Shown one piece after another: positions 32,201 to 39,870 of a stretch of DNA of 64,000 nucleotides. Every line of letters begins with the position of its first letter. Position 1 is the stretch's first letter. The notes under the pieces were generated by a model. That model was not told the origin of the DNA. It made no database searches and worked only from the letters and a program-made list of their open reading frames with translations. A program made the position numbers and the translations under genes. Origin of the DNA: Paracoccaceae bacterium (GTDB lineage Bacteria; Pseudomonadota; Alphaproteobacteria; Rhodobacterales; Rhodobacteraceae); contig NVUX02000088.1 in assembly GCA_002402045.2 (NCBI GenBank), positions 1 to 64,000 of the forward strand, in the 5' to 3' direction.

Positions 32201-33699
32201 AGCTTTTTGAAAACGTAGAGCTGTTTAATGAGCTGAATATGCTGCGGCGCGACCTGAGTTCAGGCCGGAATTTTGAGCAAAATGTAGAGCGGATGAAGGC
32301 TTGGGGCGGCGAATTTGGTGATTTTAAAGCGCTGAGCCGAAAACGCAGCAAAGGGGCGGATGCGCCGGCTGATCTGCGCTTGACCGACTTTCAAAACCTG
32401 ATCGGCGATAGTGAGCCAAAGCCCGAGGCGAGCGCGGCCTCAGACCTGATTTCACGCATTATTGGCCCGCATATTGTAGCGGCAGCTGATAATGGCGCGG
32501 AGGCGATGATAGCGGCGGTGGACGCGGCGCTTTCCACCGCGATGAGCAGCGTTTTGCATCATCCGGATTTCCAAAGCATTGAGGCCGCGTGGCGCTCGAT
32601 TGAGCTTTTGGGGCGGCGGGTGGAGACCAGTGCCGAGCTTGAGGTGGTGGTTTATGATGTGAGCGTTGAAGAATTCACGGCTGACCTTGCGGCGCAAGAT
32701 GATGTTAGCCAGAGCGGGCTTTATGAAATGCTGGTTGAAAAACCGATGCAGGACGAGAGCGGCGGCCCAATATCTGCTGTGATTGGGCTTTATACATGGG
32801 AAGAAACCCCTACGCACGCCGAACTCTTGGCCCGCATGGCGCGGATTTCAGCGCAAATGGAAGCGCCGTTTATTTCGGCCATAAGCACTGGGTTTATGGG
32901 CGTGAAGCCTGAAGACCGCCACCCGTTGGTGCAAAAAACATGGAATGCGCTGGGCGAAATGCCTGAGGCTAAATACCTTGGCCTTGCCAGCCCGCGTTTT
33001 ATGCTTCGGATGCCTTATGGCAAAAAAACCGAGCCGCTGGACCGCTTTGACTATGAGGAATTCAACGTCAAGGAAGGCATGCGCTCTATGCTGATGGCCA
33101 ATCCGGCGCTGCTTGTGGCGGTGCTTTTGGCTGAAACCAAGGCGCGGCAGGGCGGAGATATGAGCCTCGGTAGCATTATGTCGCTCAACGATATGCCGTT
33201 TCATTTTATGACTGACCAATATGGCGACCAAGTGGCGCTGCCGTGCACCGAGCGCTTGCTTAGCGTGAGCGGTGCGGCGGACGTGGTGGCGCGGGGCTTT
33301 ATGCCGGTGCTTTCGGTGCAGGGGCAAAACATTGTAAAGCTTGCCTCGTTTCAGGCTGTAGGTGGCGGCGAGCTGCTTGGGATATGGTCGGGGGATGCGG
33401 CCAAAGAAATGAAAAGCGGCAGGGCGCGTATGGAAACCAGCGTGGGTATTTCGAGTGGCGCCAAGCAAACCGGCGCACCGCCCAAAGTGGCCGCCAAAGC
33501 TGATAGCGGCGGCGATGATTCGGGATACGGTTTTGACAGCGACCTTGGCGCTGATGATGACGACTTGGATCTTGATCTTGACCTCGGCGATGATGACGAC
33601 GACGGCCTGGATGACCTGTTAGCTGGCTTTGGCGATGATGATGACGACGACGATGACGACATGGACGCTGACCTAGCTGCTCTATTAGGAGATTTATAA
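29287..33699 (+). CDS. Giant sheath fusion: TssB, about 34 acidic repeats, TssB-like domain, shortened TssC
   Basis: 1470 residues. Residues 1-160 are a TssB almost identical to the one at 16056. Residues 187-864 are acidic tandem repeats, mostly 21 residues long (consensus D-D-L-L-A-D-M-A-x-x-A-P-E-D-x-x-D-D-x-G-V-E). Residues about 895-1050 resemble the N-terminal sheath domain of fused TssBC proteins (FRIAVLGDFSGRG, LDDLHPDELFENV). About 1060-1400 match TssC (LHHPDFQSIEAAWRSIELL, FMLRMPYGKKTEPLDRF) but stop where TssC still has some 130 residues, including the terminal interlocking strand. Residues 1417-1470 form an Asp-rich tail with two more DLLA/ALLG motifs. It is coupled to the channel gene (1-base gap) and to the next gene (TAATG). 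Likely cytoplasmic and sheath-associated; its role is unknown. Confidence 0.88.
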   Translation: MSGSQKFLSRNRAPRVQIEYDVEVYGAQKKVQLPFVMGVMSDLSGKSEVPKGSVTERKFLEIDIDNFDQRMKAMKPRAAFSVPNTLSGEGNLSVDLVFEKMSDFSPAEIARKVEPLRKLLEARTQLENLMTYMDGKAGAEELIERLVGNPDQLRALAFGAGAADEQKAAFDAMKAAAPEEAAAPKDTSRDILAAVALDAPEAEAPNTGVEDTLAALANAAQEPDAEVEPSADILADMAASSIDEAGPEADTQADILAGLAADAPENTPDEDAHESVLADMAKEAPESTETDTSVEDALAGMAATGSDETPAPDESADILADMAMAAPEDTPDDTTTEDALAGLAAGVVPDEPVDNGVDDLLADMAEAAPEDAVSEDPLNDILVGLAENAIEDVPEENGVDDTLAGLALSVDAEEDVQDESVDVLADMAMAHPEDAAEDTSTADALAGLAASAVVEETVEDGVEDLLADMAEAEPDDEEDDDQSANILADLAEGALDEVEESDGVETLLSDMAVEAPLDELEADVSDDILADLANGGEEAEPESEGADDLLAEMAAEAPDELEDDGAGLEDLLADMADMTPDVEPIDDDSGDIFAEIAATEADEPDENEGLEDLLADMAEDVPEEEADDGLDDLLGSIAEDAFDEDDEGDSDLDDLLAGVADVRSDDADEDDGLDDLLAAVATDTEEDSAEEDGIEDLLADMADEVPEDEVDDGLDDLLGSMAEDAPDEDDEDEADLDDLLADMADEVPDDDSDELDIDDLLADVAQDPDGADEDELDLDDLLAGVSDEAETDLDALLSGDDNEDDDLDALLSGVDDDDDLDALLADTDDDDDLDDLLADDDSDDLDDLLADDALEDLEIDDIEDTPAAPPPKPKKPAFKPDFGSMSAAKLQHEAGSRRKFRIAVLGDFSGRGNNGNLEIGEALGKRKAFKLDFDTMEDVIMRFRTTLTLPLGNDGSAVEVELNELDDLHPDELFENVELFNELNMLRRDLSSGRNFEQNVERMKAWGGEFGDFKALSRKRSKGADAPADLRLTDFQNLIGDSEPKPEASAASDLISRIIGPHIVAAADNGAEAMIAAVDAALSTAMSSVLHHPDFQSIEAAWRSIELLGRRVETSAELEVVVYDVSVEEFTADLAAQDDVSQSGLYEMLVEKPMQDESGGPISAVIGLYTWEETPTHAELLARMARISAQMEAPFISAISTGFMGVKPEDRHPLVQKTWNALGEMPEAKYLGLASPRFMLRMPYGKKTEPLDRFDYEEFNVKEGMRSMLMANPALLVAVLLAETKARQGGDMSLGSIMSLNDMPFHFMTDQYGDQVALPCTERLLSVSGAADVVARGFMPVLSVQGQNIVKLASFQAVGGGELLGIWSGDAAKEMKSGRARMETSVGISSGAKQTGAPPKVAAKADSGGDDSGYGFDSDLGADDDDLDLDLDLGDDDDDGLDDLLAGFGDDDDDDDDDMDADLAALLGDL
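29845..31880 (+). repeat. In-frame acidic tandem repeat array, 63-bp period then shrinking
   Basis: About 28 units of roughly 63 bp (20-23 residues) each begin with the pattern D-x-L-A-x-M/L-A and continue with a Pro/Glu/Asp-rich spacer. From about 31620 the unit shortens stepwise to 15, 14, 13, 13 and 12 residues as the spacer is lost, keeping only the ALL/DLL core plus an Asp run. Units near the 5' end are more Ala/Pro/Thr-rich, those near the 3' end almost purely Asp/Glu/Leu, so the array is graded. It is coding throughout. Confidence 0.9.
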
Positions 33700-33980
33700 T
33701 GAATGATGAAACGACCGGGGAAGGTGCAGATGTAGACCCCATCATTTTGATCGGAACTGAAGATAGCCACTGGTTGTTACGTGGCGAAGAATACTTAAGT
33801 GCAATGCTATCGGGCGAGGAATTTTATCCGACTCCGGTTATTTATTATCAATACGATTCACTATATGAGTTGAGCATGGATCTTGAAGAGGGCGTATTGA
33901 TAGGCTCTCTTTGGGGTATCCACCCCGGCATTATTAGCCGGCTAAAACGCGAAGAGCATATTAAAGAAGAGCGCAAGTGA
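33699..33980 (+). CDS. Small acidic protein coupled to the sheath fusion, unknown
   Basis: 93 residues, acidic N-terminus (MNDETTGEGADVDPIILIGTED) and a basic end (SRLKREEHIKEERK); a conserved-looking central part contains WLLRGEEYLSAMLSGEEF and several tyrosines. No family is recognised, and there is no signal peptide or membrane helix. Its ATG overlaps the fusion stop (TAATG), so it depends on translation of the fusion and may bind it. It lies just upstream of vgrG, a position often taken by effector adaptors or chaperones. Confidence 0.6.
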   Translation: MNDETTGEGADVDPIILIGTEDSHWLLRGEEYLSAMLSGEEFYPTPVIYYQYDSLYELSMDLEEGVLIGSLWGIHPGIISRLKREEHIKEERK

Positions 33981-34016
33981 TTTTAGCGCGCTCATATATT
34001 TTGAAAGGGGAATTTT

Positions 34017-36140
34017 ATGCCCAATGATATTGTACTGGAAAACAGGCAGCTTCGCCTGAAAGGCCCGCTGGGGCCTAAAAAAATGATACTGGTGCGCGCT
34101 GATGTTTCGGAAAAAATGTCAACGCTGACCCAGACCGATATTCAGTTTATTTCGCCTGATCATAACATGAAAATGGAAGATGTGGTGGGCCAGCGGCTAT
34201 CGCTGGAGCTGGATGACGAAGAGGGCAACACCCGCCATTGGCATGGCTACTGCATTAGCTGTGCTTTTGAAGGGCGCATGGGCGGGCAGGGGCTTTATCG
34301 CGCCGAAGTGCGGCCATGGCTTTGGTTCTTAACGCTACATTCCGATTGCCGAATTTTTCAGGAGAAATCGGCGCTGGAGGTGATTAAGGAAATATTCTCT
34401 GACCGCGGATTTTCCGATATTCAGGACAAGACCTCAGCCAGTTTTGAAAAACGTGAATATCTTGTGCAATACCGTGAGACTGATTATGAATTTGTCACAC
34501 GTTTGATGGAAGAAGAGGGGATGTATTATTACTTCACTCATGATTCCAGCAAGGAAACACTGGTATTGGCCGATGGCTCCGGTTCGCATTCACCGCTGCA
34601 AGACGCAGCCGAAATCCGGTTTGAATTTAAGGAAGATGGTGGCGGGGCTGGCTCTTTTAAGCGCAATGAAGACCACATTTATGAATGGAAAAGCAGCGAG
34701 CGGGTAAATACTGGCAAGGTAAGCCTGACAGACTATGATTTCACCAAACCAACGACGGATTTAAAGGCCCTGACGGCCATTCCCAAAGGTAAGCACGGTC
34801 ACAAAGATATTGAGGTTTATGATTATCCCGGCATTCATGTGACAGCTGATTTTGGCAAAACCCGCACGCGGGTGCGGGCCGAGGCGCTGGCCTCGGAATA
34901 TAAGCGCACATGGGGCAAGAGCAATGTGCGCACCATGGCGGTGGGTGGTACGTTTAAGCTCAAAGAGCATCCGCGCGCGGATTTTAACAAAGAATATCTG
35001 GTGCTGGGCGCCAAGCATAAGCTGCAAATTGAGACAGACGAAGACAAAGACGGCCAAGCCAATACGAACCTCGATGACGAGCAAAATACGGGGGGCGCAG
35101 GTGAAGGCAAAAAGGAAAGCTACGAGAGCGAGTTTTCGGTGCAGCTTAAATCAGAGCCATATCGTGCGCCGCTGGTTACCCCGCGCCCGATTATTCCCGG
35201 TGTGCAAACAGCCGTGGTGACCGGCCCGAGCGGCGAAGAGATTTATACGGATAAATATGGCCGTATCAAAGTGCAGTTTCATTGGGACCGCGTAGGCCAA
35301 AAAGACGAAAAAACCACCTGTTTTATTCGGGTGGCGCAAACCATGTCTGGCCAAGGTTGGGGGGTGTTCCACATTCCGCGCATTGGGCAGGAAGTTGTGG
35401 TGCAGTTTGAGGAAGGCAACCCGGACCGGCCGATTGTGACGGGTATGCTCTATAATGAAGCCAAAAAGCATCCGTTTGATTTTCCGGCAAATATGACCCA
35501 GCACGGGATGAAATCCAACACCACCAAGGGCGGTGGCGGTTTTCATGAGCTGGTGTTTGAAGACAAAAAGGATGAGGAGTTCATCCGGCTTCAATCGGAG
35601 AAGGACTATAAGGAAACCATTAAAAACAATGCCGAAATCAGCATTGGGTTTGAAAAGAAAGATCCCGGAGACCTGACGCAAAAGGTGTATCACAACAAAA
35701 CCGAGTGGCTGGAAACCGGCGACCATAGTTTTGAGGTGAAAGACGGTAAGGAAACCTTGACGATCGCCAAAACCCGTGACCGGAGTGTTGGTGAAGATGA
35801 AACGGTAAATATTGGCAATAATAAATCCGATAATATCAGCACGAATTACACCATTGATGTGGGCGATACGCTCGATATTACGGCGGGCACCAAGATCAAG
35901 TTTACGGTCGGGGGGTCATCCATAGAGATGACGTCTACGGAGATAAAAATCAAATCAACCACCATCAGTATTGAGGGCACGGGTAAAGTTGAGGTGAACG
36001 CGGGCGGCTCGATGAAGCTGGAATCCAGCGGCAAGATGGATGTGAAGGGCGCGATGACCACGCTGGAAGGCTCGGGCATGACGACGGTGAAAGCTGGTGG
36101 AATCCTGACGGTTCAGGGTTCATTGGTTAAGATTAACTAG
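34017..36140 (+). CDS. vgrG: T6SS spike protein VgrG (TssI)
   Basis: VgrG trimers form the puncturing tip and carry effectors. 707 residues: the gp27-like N-terminal part (EKREYLVQYRETDYEFVTRLMEEEGMYYYF), the gp5 OB-fold (TDKYGRIKVQFHWDR, WGVFHIPRIGQEVVVQFEEGNPDRPIVTGMLYN) and a beta-helix needle with short repeats up to the end (VNAGGSMKLESSGKMDVKGA). No C-terminal effector domain is fused, so cargo would need adaptors or PAAR. An AAAGGGG ribosome site precedes it. Followed by the DUF6931-like and PAAR genes. Confidence 0.96.
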   Translation: MPNDIVLENRQLRLKGPLGPKKMILVRADVSEKMSTLTQTDIQFISPDHNMKMEDVVGQRLSLELDDEEGNTRHWHGYCISCAFEGRMGGQGLYRAEVRPWLWFLTLHSDCRIFQEKSALEVIKEIFSDRGFSDIQDKTSASFEKREYLVQYRETDYEFVTRLMEEEGMYYYFTHDSSKETLVLADGSGSHSPLQDAAEIRFEFKEDGGGAGSFKRNEDHIYEWKSSERVNTGKVSLTDYDFTKPTTDLKALTAIPKGKHGHKDIEVYDYPGIHVTADFGKTRTRVRAEALASEYKRTWGKSNVRTMAVGGTFKLKEHPRADFNKEYLVLGAKHKLQIETDEDKDGQANTNLDDEQNTGGAGEGKKESYESEFSVQLKSEPYRAPLVTPRPIIPGVQTAVVTGPSGEEIYTDKYGRIKVQFHWDRVGQKDEKTTCFIRVAQTMSGQGWGVFHIPRIGQEVVVQFEEGNPDRPIVTGMLYNEAKKHPFDFPANMTQHGMKSNTTKGGGGFHELVFEDKKDEEFIRLQSEKDYKETIKNNAEISIGFEKKDPGDLTQKVYHNKTEWLETGDHSFEVKDGKETLTIAKTRDRSVGEDETVNIGNNKSDNISTNYTIDVGDTLDITAGTKIKFTVGGSSIEMTSTEIKIKSTTISIEGTGKVEVNAGGSMKLESSGKMDVKGAMTTLEGSGMTTVKAGGILTVQGSLVKIN

Positions 36141-36153
36141 GGAGGAGGGCGAT

Positions 36154-36762
36154 ATGAATACGACATCGGCCTTCAAAGGCCTTACAAAAATCGAAAAACG
36201 AAGCGCGGGCGAAGTGGTGCGGCTGGGGAAAGTGAAATTCCCGTTTAGGCCCGAAACCAAGCCGGATGATCCAGTGGGGCATCTGATTGAAGAATTGGTG
36301 GCGCAAAACCTGCTAATGGACGCGCTTAAGATCTTGGCGCTGGCTTTGCCGCCGCGTGAAGGTGTGTGGTGGGGCTGCTTGGCGGCCCGCGATATGCTGG
36401 AGCCAGAGCAGAAAACAAAGGCGCTTACGGCGGCTGAGGCCTGGGTGTTTCAGCCTTCGCAAGGCACCAAAAAAGCGCTGGAGCCTTTTGCGATGGAGCC
36501 GGGCGGGCCGGATGCCATGATGTGCGAGGCGGGTTACAACGTGCCGCTGCCGGATGATAAGGAAGCGCCCACAGGGCCGCCGCACCTGCCGGGGCTACTG
36601 ATTTTCTCGGCGCAGTTGCAGAGCTTCTATGCGCCTGATCTGCCAGAGGAGATAAACCGGCAGGGGCAGTTGCTGCTGGGCCGTGGCTTGGATATTTCCA
36701 AAGGAGGAAATGGGCAAATAGGTGAAGAAAGCAGTAGTAAAATGGGTGAAGGTGTTGGATAA
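36154..36762 (+). CDS. T6SS-linked DUF6931-like protein
   Basis: 202 residues without signal peptide. The middle has LLMDALKILALALPPREGVWWGCLAARDML, the WW-x-C-x-x-R-type motif typical of a family found beside vgrG/PAAR genes (DUF6931, assigned from memory of the motif). The C-terminus is low-complexity Gly/Ser. Its place between vgrG and the PAAR gene suggests an adaptor or chaperone for spike loading. Function is unknown. Confidence 0.6.
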   Translation: MNTTSAFKGLTKIEKRSAGEVVRLGKVKFPFRPETKPDDPVGHLIEELVAQNLLMDALKILALALPPREGVWWGCLAARDMLEPEQKTKALTAAEAWVFQPSQGTKKALEPFAMEPGGPDAMMCEAGYNVPLPDDKEAPTGPPHLPGLLIFSAQLQSFYAPDLPEEINRQGQLLLGRGLDISKGGNGQIGEESSSKMGEGVG

Positions 36763-36812
36763 TATGCGCTTTCCGGATAATGCTACGAAGCCGAAACAAA
36801 CAGGAGGACAGT

Positions 36813-37115
36813 ATGGGACAACCCGCCGCCAGAGTTGGTGATATGCACGTATGTCCGATGGTTACACCGGCTGTGCCCCCGATCCCTCATGTGGGTGGTC
36901 CGCTTTTGCCGCCGGGTAAGCCAACCGTGCTTATTGGCTGCATGCCTGCGGCCACTATTGGCAATATGGCGGTCTGTGTTGGCCCGCCTGATGCCGTAGC
37001 CAAAGGCTCGGCCACGGTGCTCATTGGCTCTATGCCAGCCGCTCGTATGGGCGATAGCTGCGCCCATGGTGGCGCCATTGCTGTGGGTTTCCCGCAAGTG
37101 TTAATCGGGGGCTAA
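36813..37115 (+). CDS. PAAR-repeat spike-tip protein
   Basis: PAAR proteins sharpen the VgrG tip. The 100-residue product starts MGQPAARVGDMHVCP and consists of PAAR motifs (GCMPAATIGNMAVC, GSMPAARMGDSCAHGGAI) with the histidine and cysteines that hold the tip metal. No toxin domain is fused. The start at 36813 has an AGGAGGACAG ribosome site; the frame is open from 36780 but those codons do not match the family. It lies 8 bases before tagH. Confidence 0.93.
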   Translation: MGQPAARVGDMHVCPMVTPAVPPIPHVGGPLLPPGKPTVLIGCMPAATIGNMAVCVGPPDAVAKGSATVLIGSMPAARMGDSCAHGGAIAVGFPQVLIGG

Positions 37116-37123
37116 CGCAGATA

Positions 37124-38482
37124 ATGGGTTTAACGCTTCATATGCAAGGCTCGGGTATGATGCCCAATGGCATGACCTCGATACAGCTGCAAAACGGAGC
37201 GATTTCGCTTGGGCGGGCAGATGGCAATGACGTGGTTTTGCCAGACCCTGACCGCACAATTTCCTCTCGTCACTGCATAATTGAAGAGCGCGGGAATGAT
37301 TATGTGGTGATGGATATCTCCACCAACGGCACATTTCTGAACTACATGCCGCAGCCGCTTGGCCCTACCCCGTCACCGCTTAATCACGGGGATACCGTCG
37401 CTGTGGGCGGCTTTGAATTTCGGGTTGAAATAAGCGCGGCATTGGGCGCCCCTGCGATGGACCCTTACGCCAATCTTGCCGCGCCGATGATGAACGATAT
37501 TTTGGCGCCACTGCCCCCTGAAGGCGAAGAGCTGGCCGGTTTTGTGGGCGGATTAGACGACGCAGGTGCTGCCACTGGCGATGCGATTGCTGCGCTTTTG
37601 GGCGATGGCCCCGCCGTTGGCCCAGATGCCAGCGGGCTGGCCGCGCCCCCCCCAGAGCCCGCGCCGCTCATTCCGGAAGACGAAGATATTTTTGGCCCCG
37701 GAGGCGACCCTTTCGACGGGGTGGAAACCAGCGCGCCTGACCACGGTGCTTCGGCGCAAGATTACTTTTCTGCCCCGCCCGCGCAAGCAGGTGCAGGCGC
37801 GCTTATTCCTGATGATTGGGACGAGAGCGGCCCGGAGCCAATGGCCGCCCCAGCGCCGGTGGCGGCGGCAGCCGTTCCACAGGCCGCTGCGCCTATGGCC
37901 AACACGCCAGTTTCAGGTGATGCCGCGCGGGCCTTTCTGTTAGCGGCCAAGGCGGGGGAAGGCTTGGATGATGCCGACCTCACGGCAGCAATGGAACGCA
38001 CCGGCGCGGCGTACCGCATTATGGTTGAAGGGCTGCGCGATGTGTTGATGACTCGCGCTTCCATCAAGTCCGAATTTCGACTTGGGCAAACTATGATCTC
38101 GCCGGACGGGAATAACCCGATCAAATTTTCTGTGAGCGCTGATCAGGCCGTGGAGGCGATGGTCAAGCCGAATATGCCGGGATATCTGGAGGCCGATAAG
38201 GCCGCCACGGAAGCTGTGAACGATATTAAGGCGCATGAAGTCGCGATGATGACGGGCATGCAGGCCGCGATTAAGCAATTGCTTGAGCGGTTTGATCCGG
38301 CCAGGCTTTCTGCCAAGATGGAGGCCAAGAAGAGCCTGTTTGGTGGTGGTAAGGCGAAGCGCTGGGATGTGTTTGAAAAAATGTATAGCGAAATTGCTGC
38401 TGAGGCCGAGGACGATTTTCAGGCGCTTTTTGGCCAAGCATTTGCTAAAGCTTATGAAGAACAATTGCGCAAACTGCGCTAA
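37124..38482 (+). CDS. tagH: T6SS FHA-domain protein TagH (Fha)
   Basis: 452 residues. An N-terminal FHA domain has the phosphothreonine-binding residues: GR (ISLGRADGND), SSRH and TNGT. A long Ala/Pro/acidic linker (about 110-260) and a conserved C-terminal domain follow (AFLLAAKAGEGLDDADL ... VFEKMYSEIAAEAEDDFQALFGQAFAKAY). Fha docks on phosphorylated T6SS components to switch on assembly. PppA phosphatase is encoded at the end of the locus, but the usual PpkA kinase is not seen in this window. Candidate ligands are the KTIV/KTVV threonines in TssL and TssG. Confidence 0.92.
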   Translation: MGLTLHMQGSGMMPNGMTSIQLQNGAISLGRADGNDVVLPDPDRTISSRHCIIEERGNDYVVMDISTNGTFLNYMPQPLGPTPSPLNHGDTVAVGGFEFRVEISAALGAPAMDPYANLAAPMMNDILAPLPPEGEELAGFVGGLDDAGAATGDAIAALLGDGPAVGPDASGLAAPPPEPAPLIPEDEDIFGPGGDPFDGVETSAPDHGASAQDYFSAPPAQAGAGALIPDDWDESGPEPMAAPAPVAAAAVPQAAAPMANTPVSGDAARAFLLAAKAGEGLDDADLTAAMERTGAAYRIMVEGLRDVLMTRASIKSEFRLGQTMISPDGNNPIKFSVSADQAVEAMVKPNMPGYLEADKAATEAVNDIKAHEVAMMTGMQAAIKQLLERFDPARLSAKMEAKKSLFGGGKAKRWDVFEKMYSEIAAEAEDDFQALFGQAFAKAYEEQLRKLR

Positions 38483-38517
38483 GGTGGGCGGGCAACCGCC
38501 ATTTGGGAGACGTAAAC

Positions 38518-39858
38518 GTGGCTTGGGATAGTAAAGTTGTGTGGAGTGAGGGGCTGTTTTTGCAGCCGCAACACTTTCAGCAAAATGACCGATATGTGGA
38601 ATCTCTTGTGGGTGGCTTGGCGGGCAGCCTGACGCCGCATGCGTGGGGTGTGAGCGAGCTGACGATCGATAGCGAGCTGCTCCGCCTTGGTAAATTTGCC
38701 GTGAAATCTGTGAGTGGACTAACGCCAGATGGCGCGCTGTTTCGGGTGCCCGCTGCCGAGGGGCATCCGCCAAGCTTGGACGTGCCGGAGAACATTAAAA
38801 ACACCGTGGTTTACCTGACGATCCCGACCCGTCGCCACGGGGCGACCGAGGTGGATATGTCGGGCGCTGAAAAATCAGCCGCACGCTATGCGCCGAGCGA
38901 AATTGAAATCACCAATGCGGTGGGCAACCAAAAAACCCCGACCACCCTCGCCGTTGCCAAGTTACGGCTGGAGTTTGCGTTGGAAATGGACGACATGTCT
39001 GACCGGCTTGCGATTCCGATTGCACGGATTATCGAGGTGAAATCTGATAAAGAGGTGGTGCTGGACCGCAGTTTTATCCCTACCTGCCTTGATATTCGCG
39101 CCTCCACCACGCTGGCGGATTTTGTGCGCGAGATCGAAGGGTTGCTCGGGCATCGCTCTGATGCGCTGGCCGGACGGCTGGTAGAAAGTGGCCCCGCCAA
39201 GGCCGCTGCCGAAATCACTGATTTCCTGCTGCTGATTTGTGTGAACCGCTATCTGCCGATGACTCGGCATCTTTCAGCCCTGCAAAACGCCCATCCGGCG
39301 ATGATTTACCAATTTCTGATTGGGCTGGCGGGCGAGCTTTCCACCTATATGGACAGCACCAAAAAGCCGCCTAATTTCCCGCTTTACCAGCATGAAAACC
39401 TCACAGCCACTTTTGTGGACGTGATGCGCGCACTTAGGCAATACCTCTCGGCTGTGCTGGAGCAAAACGCCGTGCAAATTCAACTGGAAGCGCGGAAGTA
39501 TGGCATTTCGGTGGGTATGATCGCCGACAAACGCTTGCTGCAAGGTGCGAGCTTTATTATCGCGGCCAAGGCTGATGTGCCACCTGAAACCATTCGTAAG
39601 CACTTCCCGACCCAAGCTAAGCTTGGGCCGGTTGAGGGCATTCGGCAGCTGGTAAACTCGGCGTTGCCGGGCATCGGGATGCGGCCTATGCCGGTGGCCC
39701 CGCGGCAAATTCCGTTTCATGCTGGCGTTACGTATTTTGAGCTGGATCGCAGCGGCGAGCTTTGGAAGCAGTTGCAAACCTCGGGCGGGTTGGCGGTGCA
39801 TGTAGCCGGAGATTTACCGGGGCTTCAGATGGAGCTTTGGGCGATCAGGAACGGGTAA
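38518..39858 (+). CDS. tssK: T6SS baseplate protein TssK
   Basis: TssK links the baseplate to the TssLM membrane complex. 446 residues, VAWDSKVVWSEGLFLQPQHFQQNDRYVE at the N-terminus, typical of the family, with the shoulder and head domains following. The start is GTG at 38518, with GGGAGA upstream; the longer frame from 38503 (TTG) is less likely. The gap to tssL is 12 bases. Confidence 0.94.
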   Translation: MAWDSKVVWSEGLFLQPQHFQQNDRYVESLVGGLAGSLTPHAWGVSELTIDSELLRLGKFAVKSVSGLTPDGALFRVPAAEGHPPSLDVPENIKNTVVYLTIPTRRHGATEVDMSGAEKSAARYAPSEIEITNAVGNQKTPTTLAVAKLRLEFALEMDDMSDRLAIPIARIIEVKSDKEVVLDRSFIPTCLDIRASTTLADFVREIEGLLGHRSDALAGRLVESGPAKAAAEITDFLLLICVNRYLPMTRHLSALQNAHPAMIYQFLIGLAGELSTYMDSTKKPPNFPLYQHENLTATFVDVMRALRQYLSAVLEQNAVQIQLEARKYGISVGMIADKRLLQGASFIIAAKADVPPETIRKHFPTQAKLGPVEGIRQLVNSALPGIGMRPMPVAPRQIPFHAGVTYFELDRSGELWKQLQTSGGLAVHVAGDLPGLQMELWAIRNG

Positions 39859-39870
39859 GGGAGAAAACGC

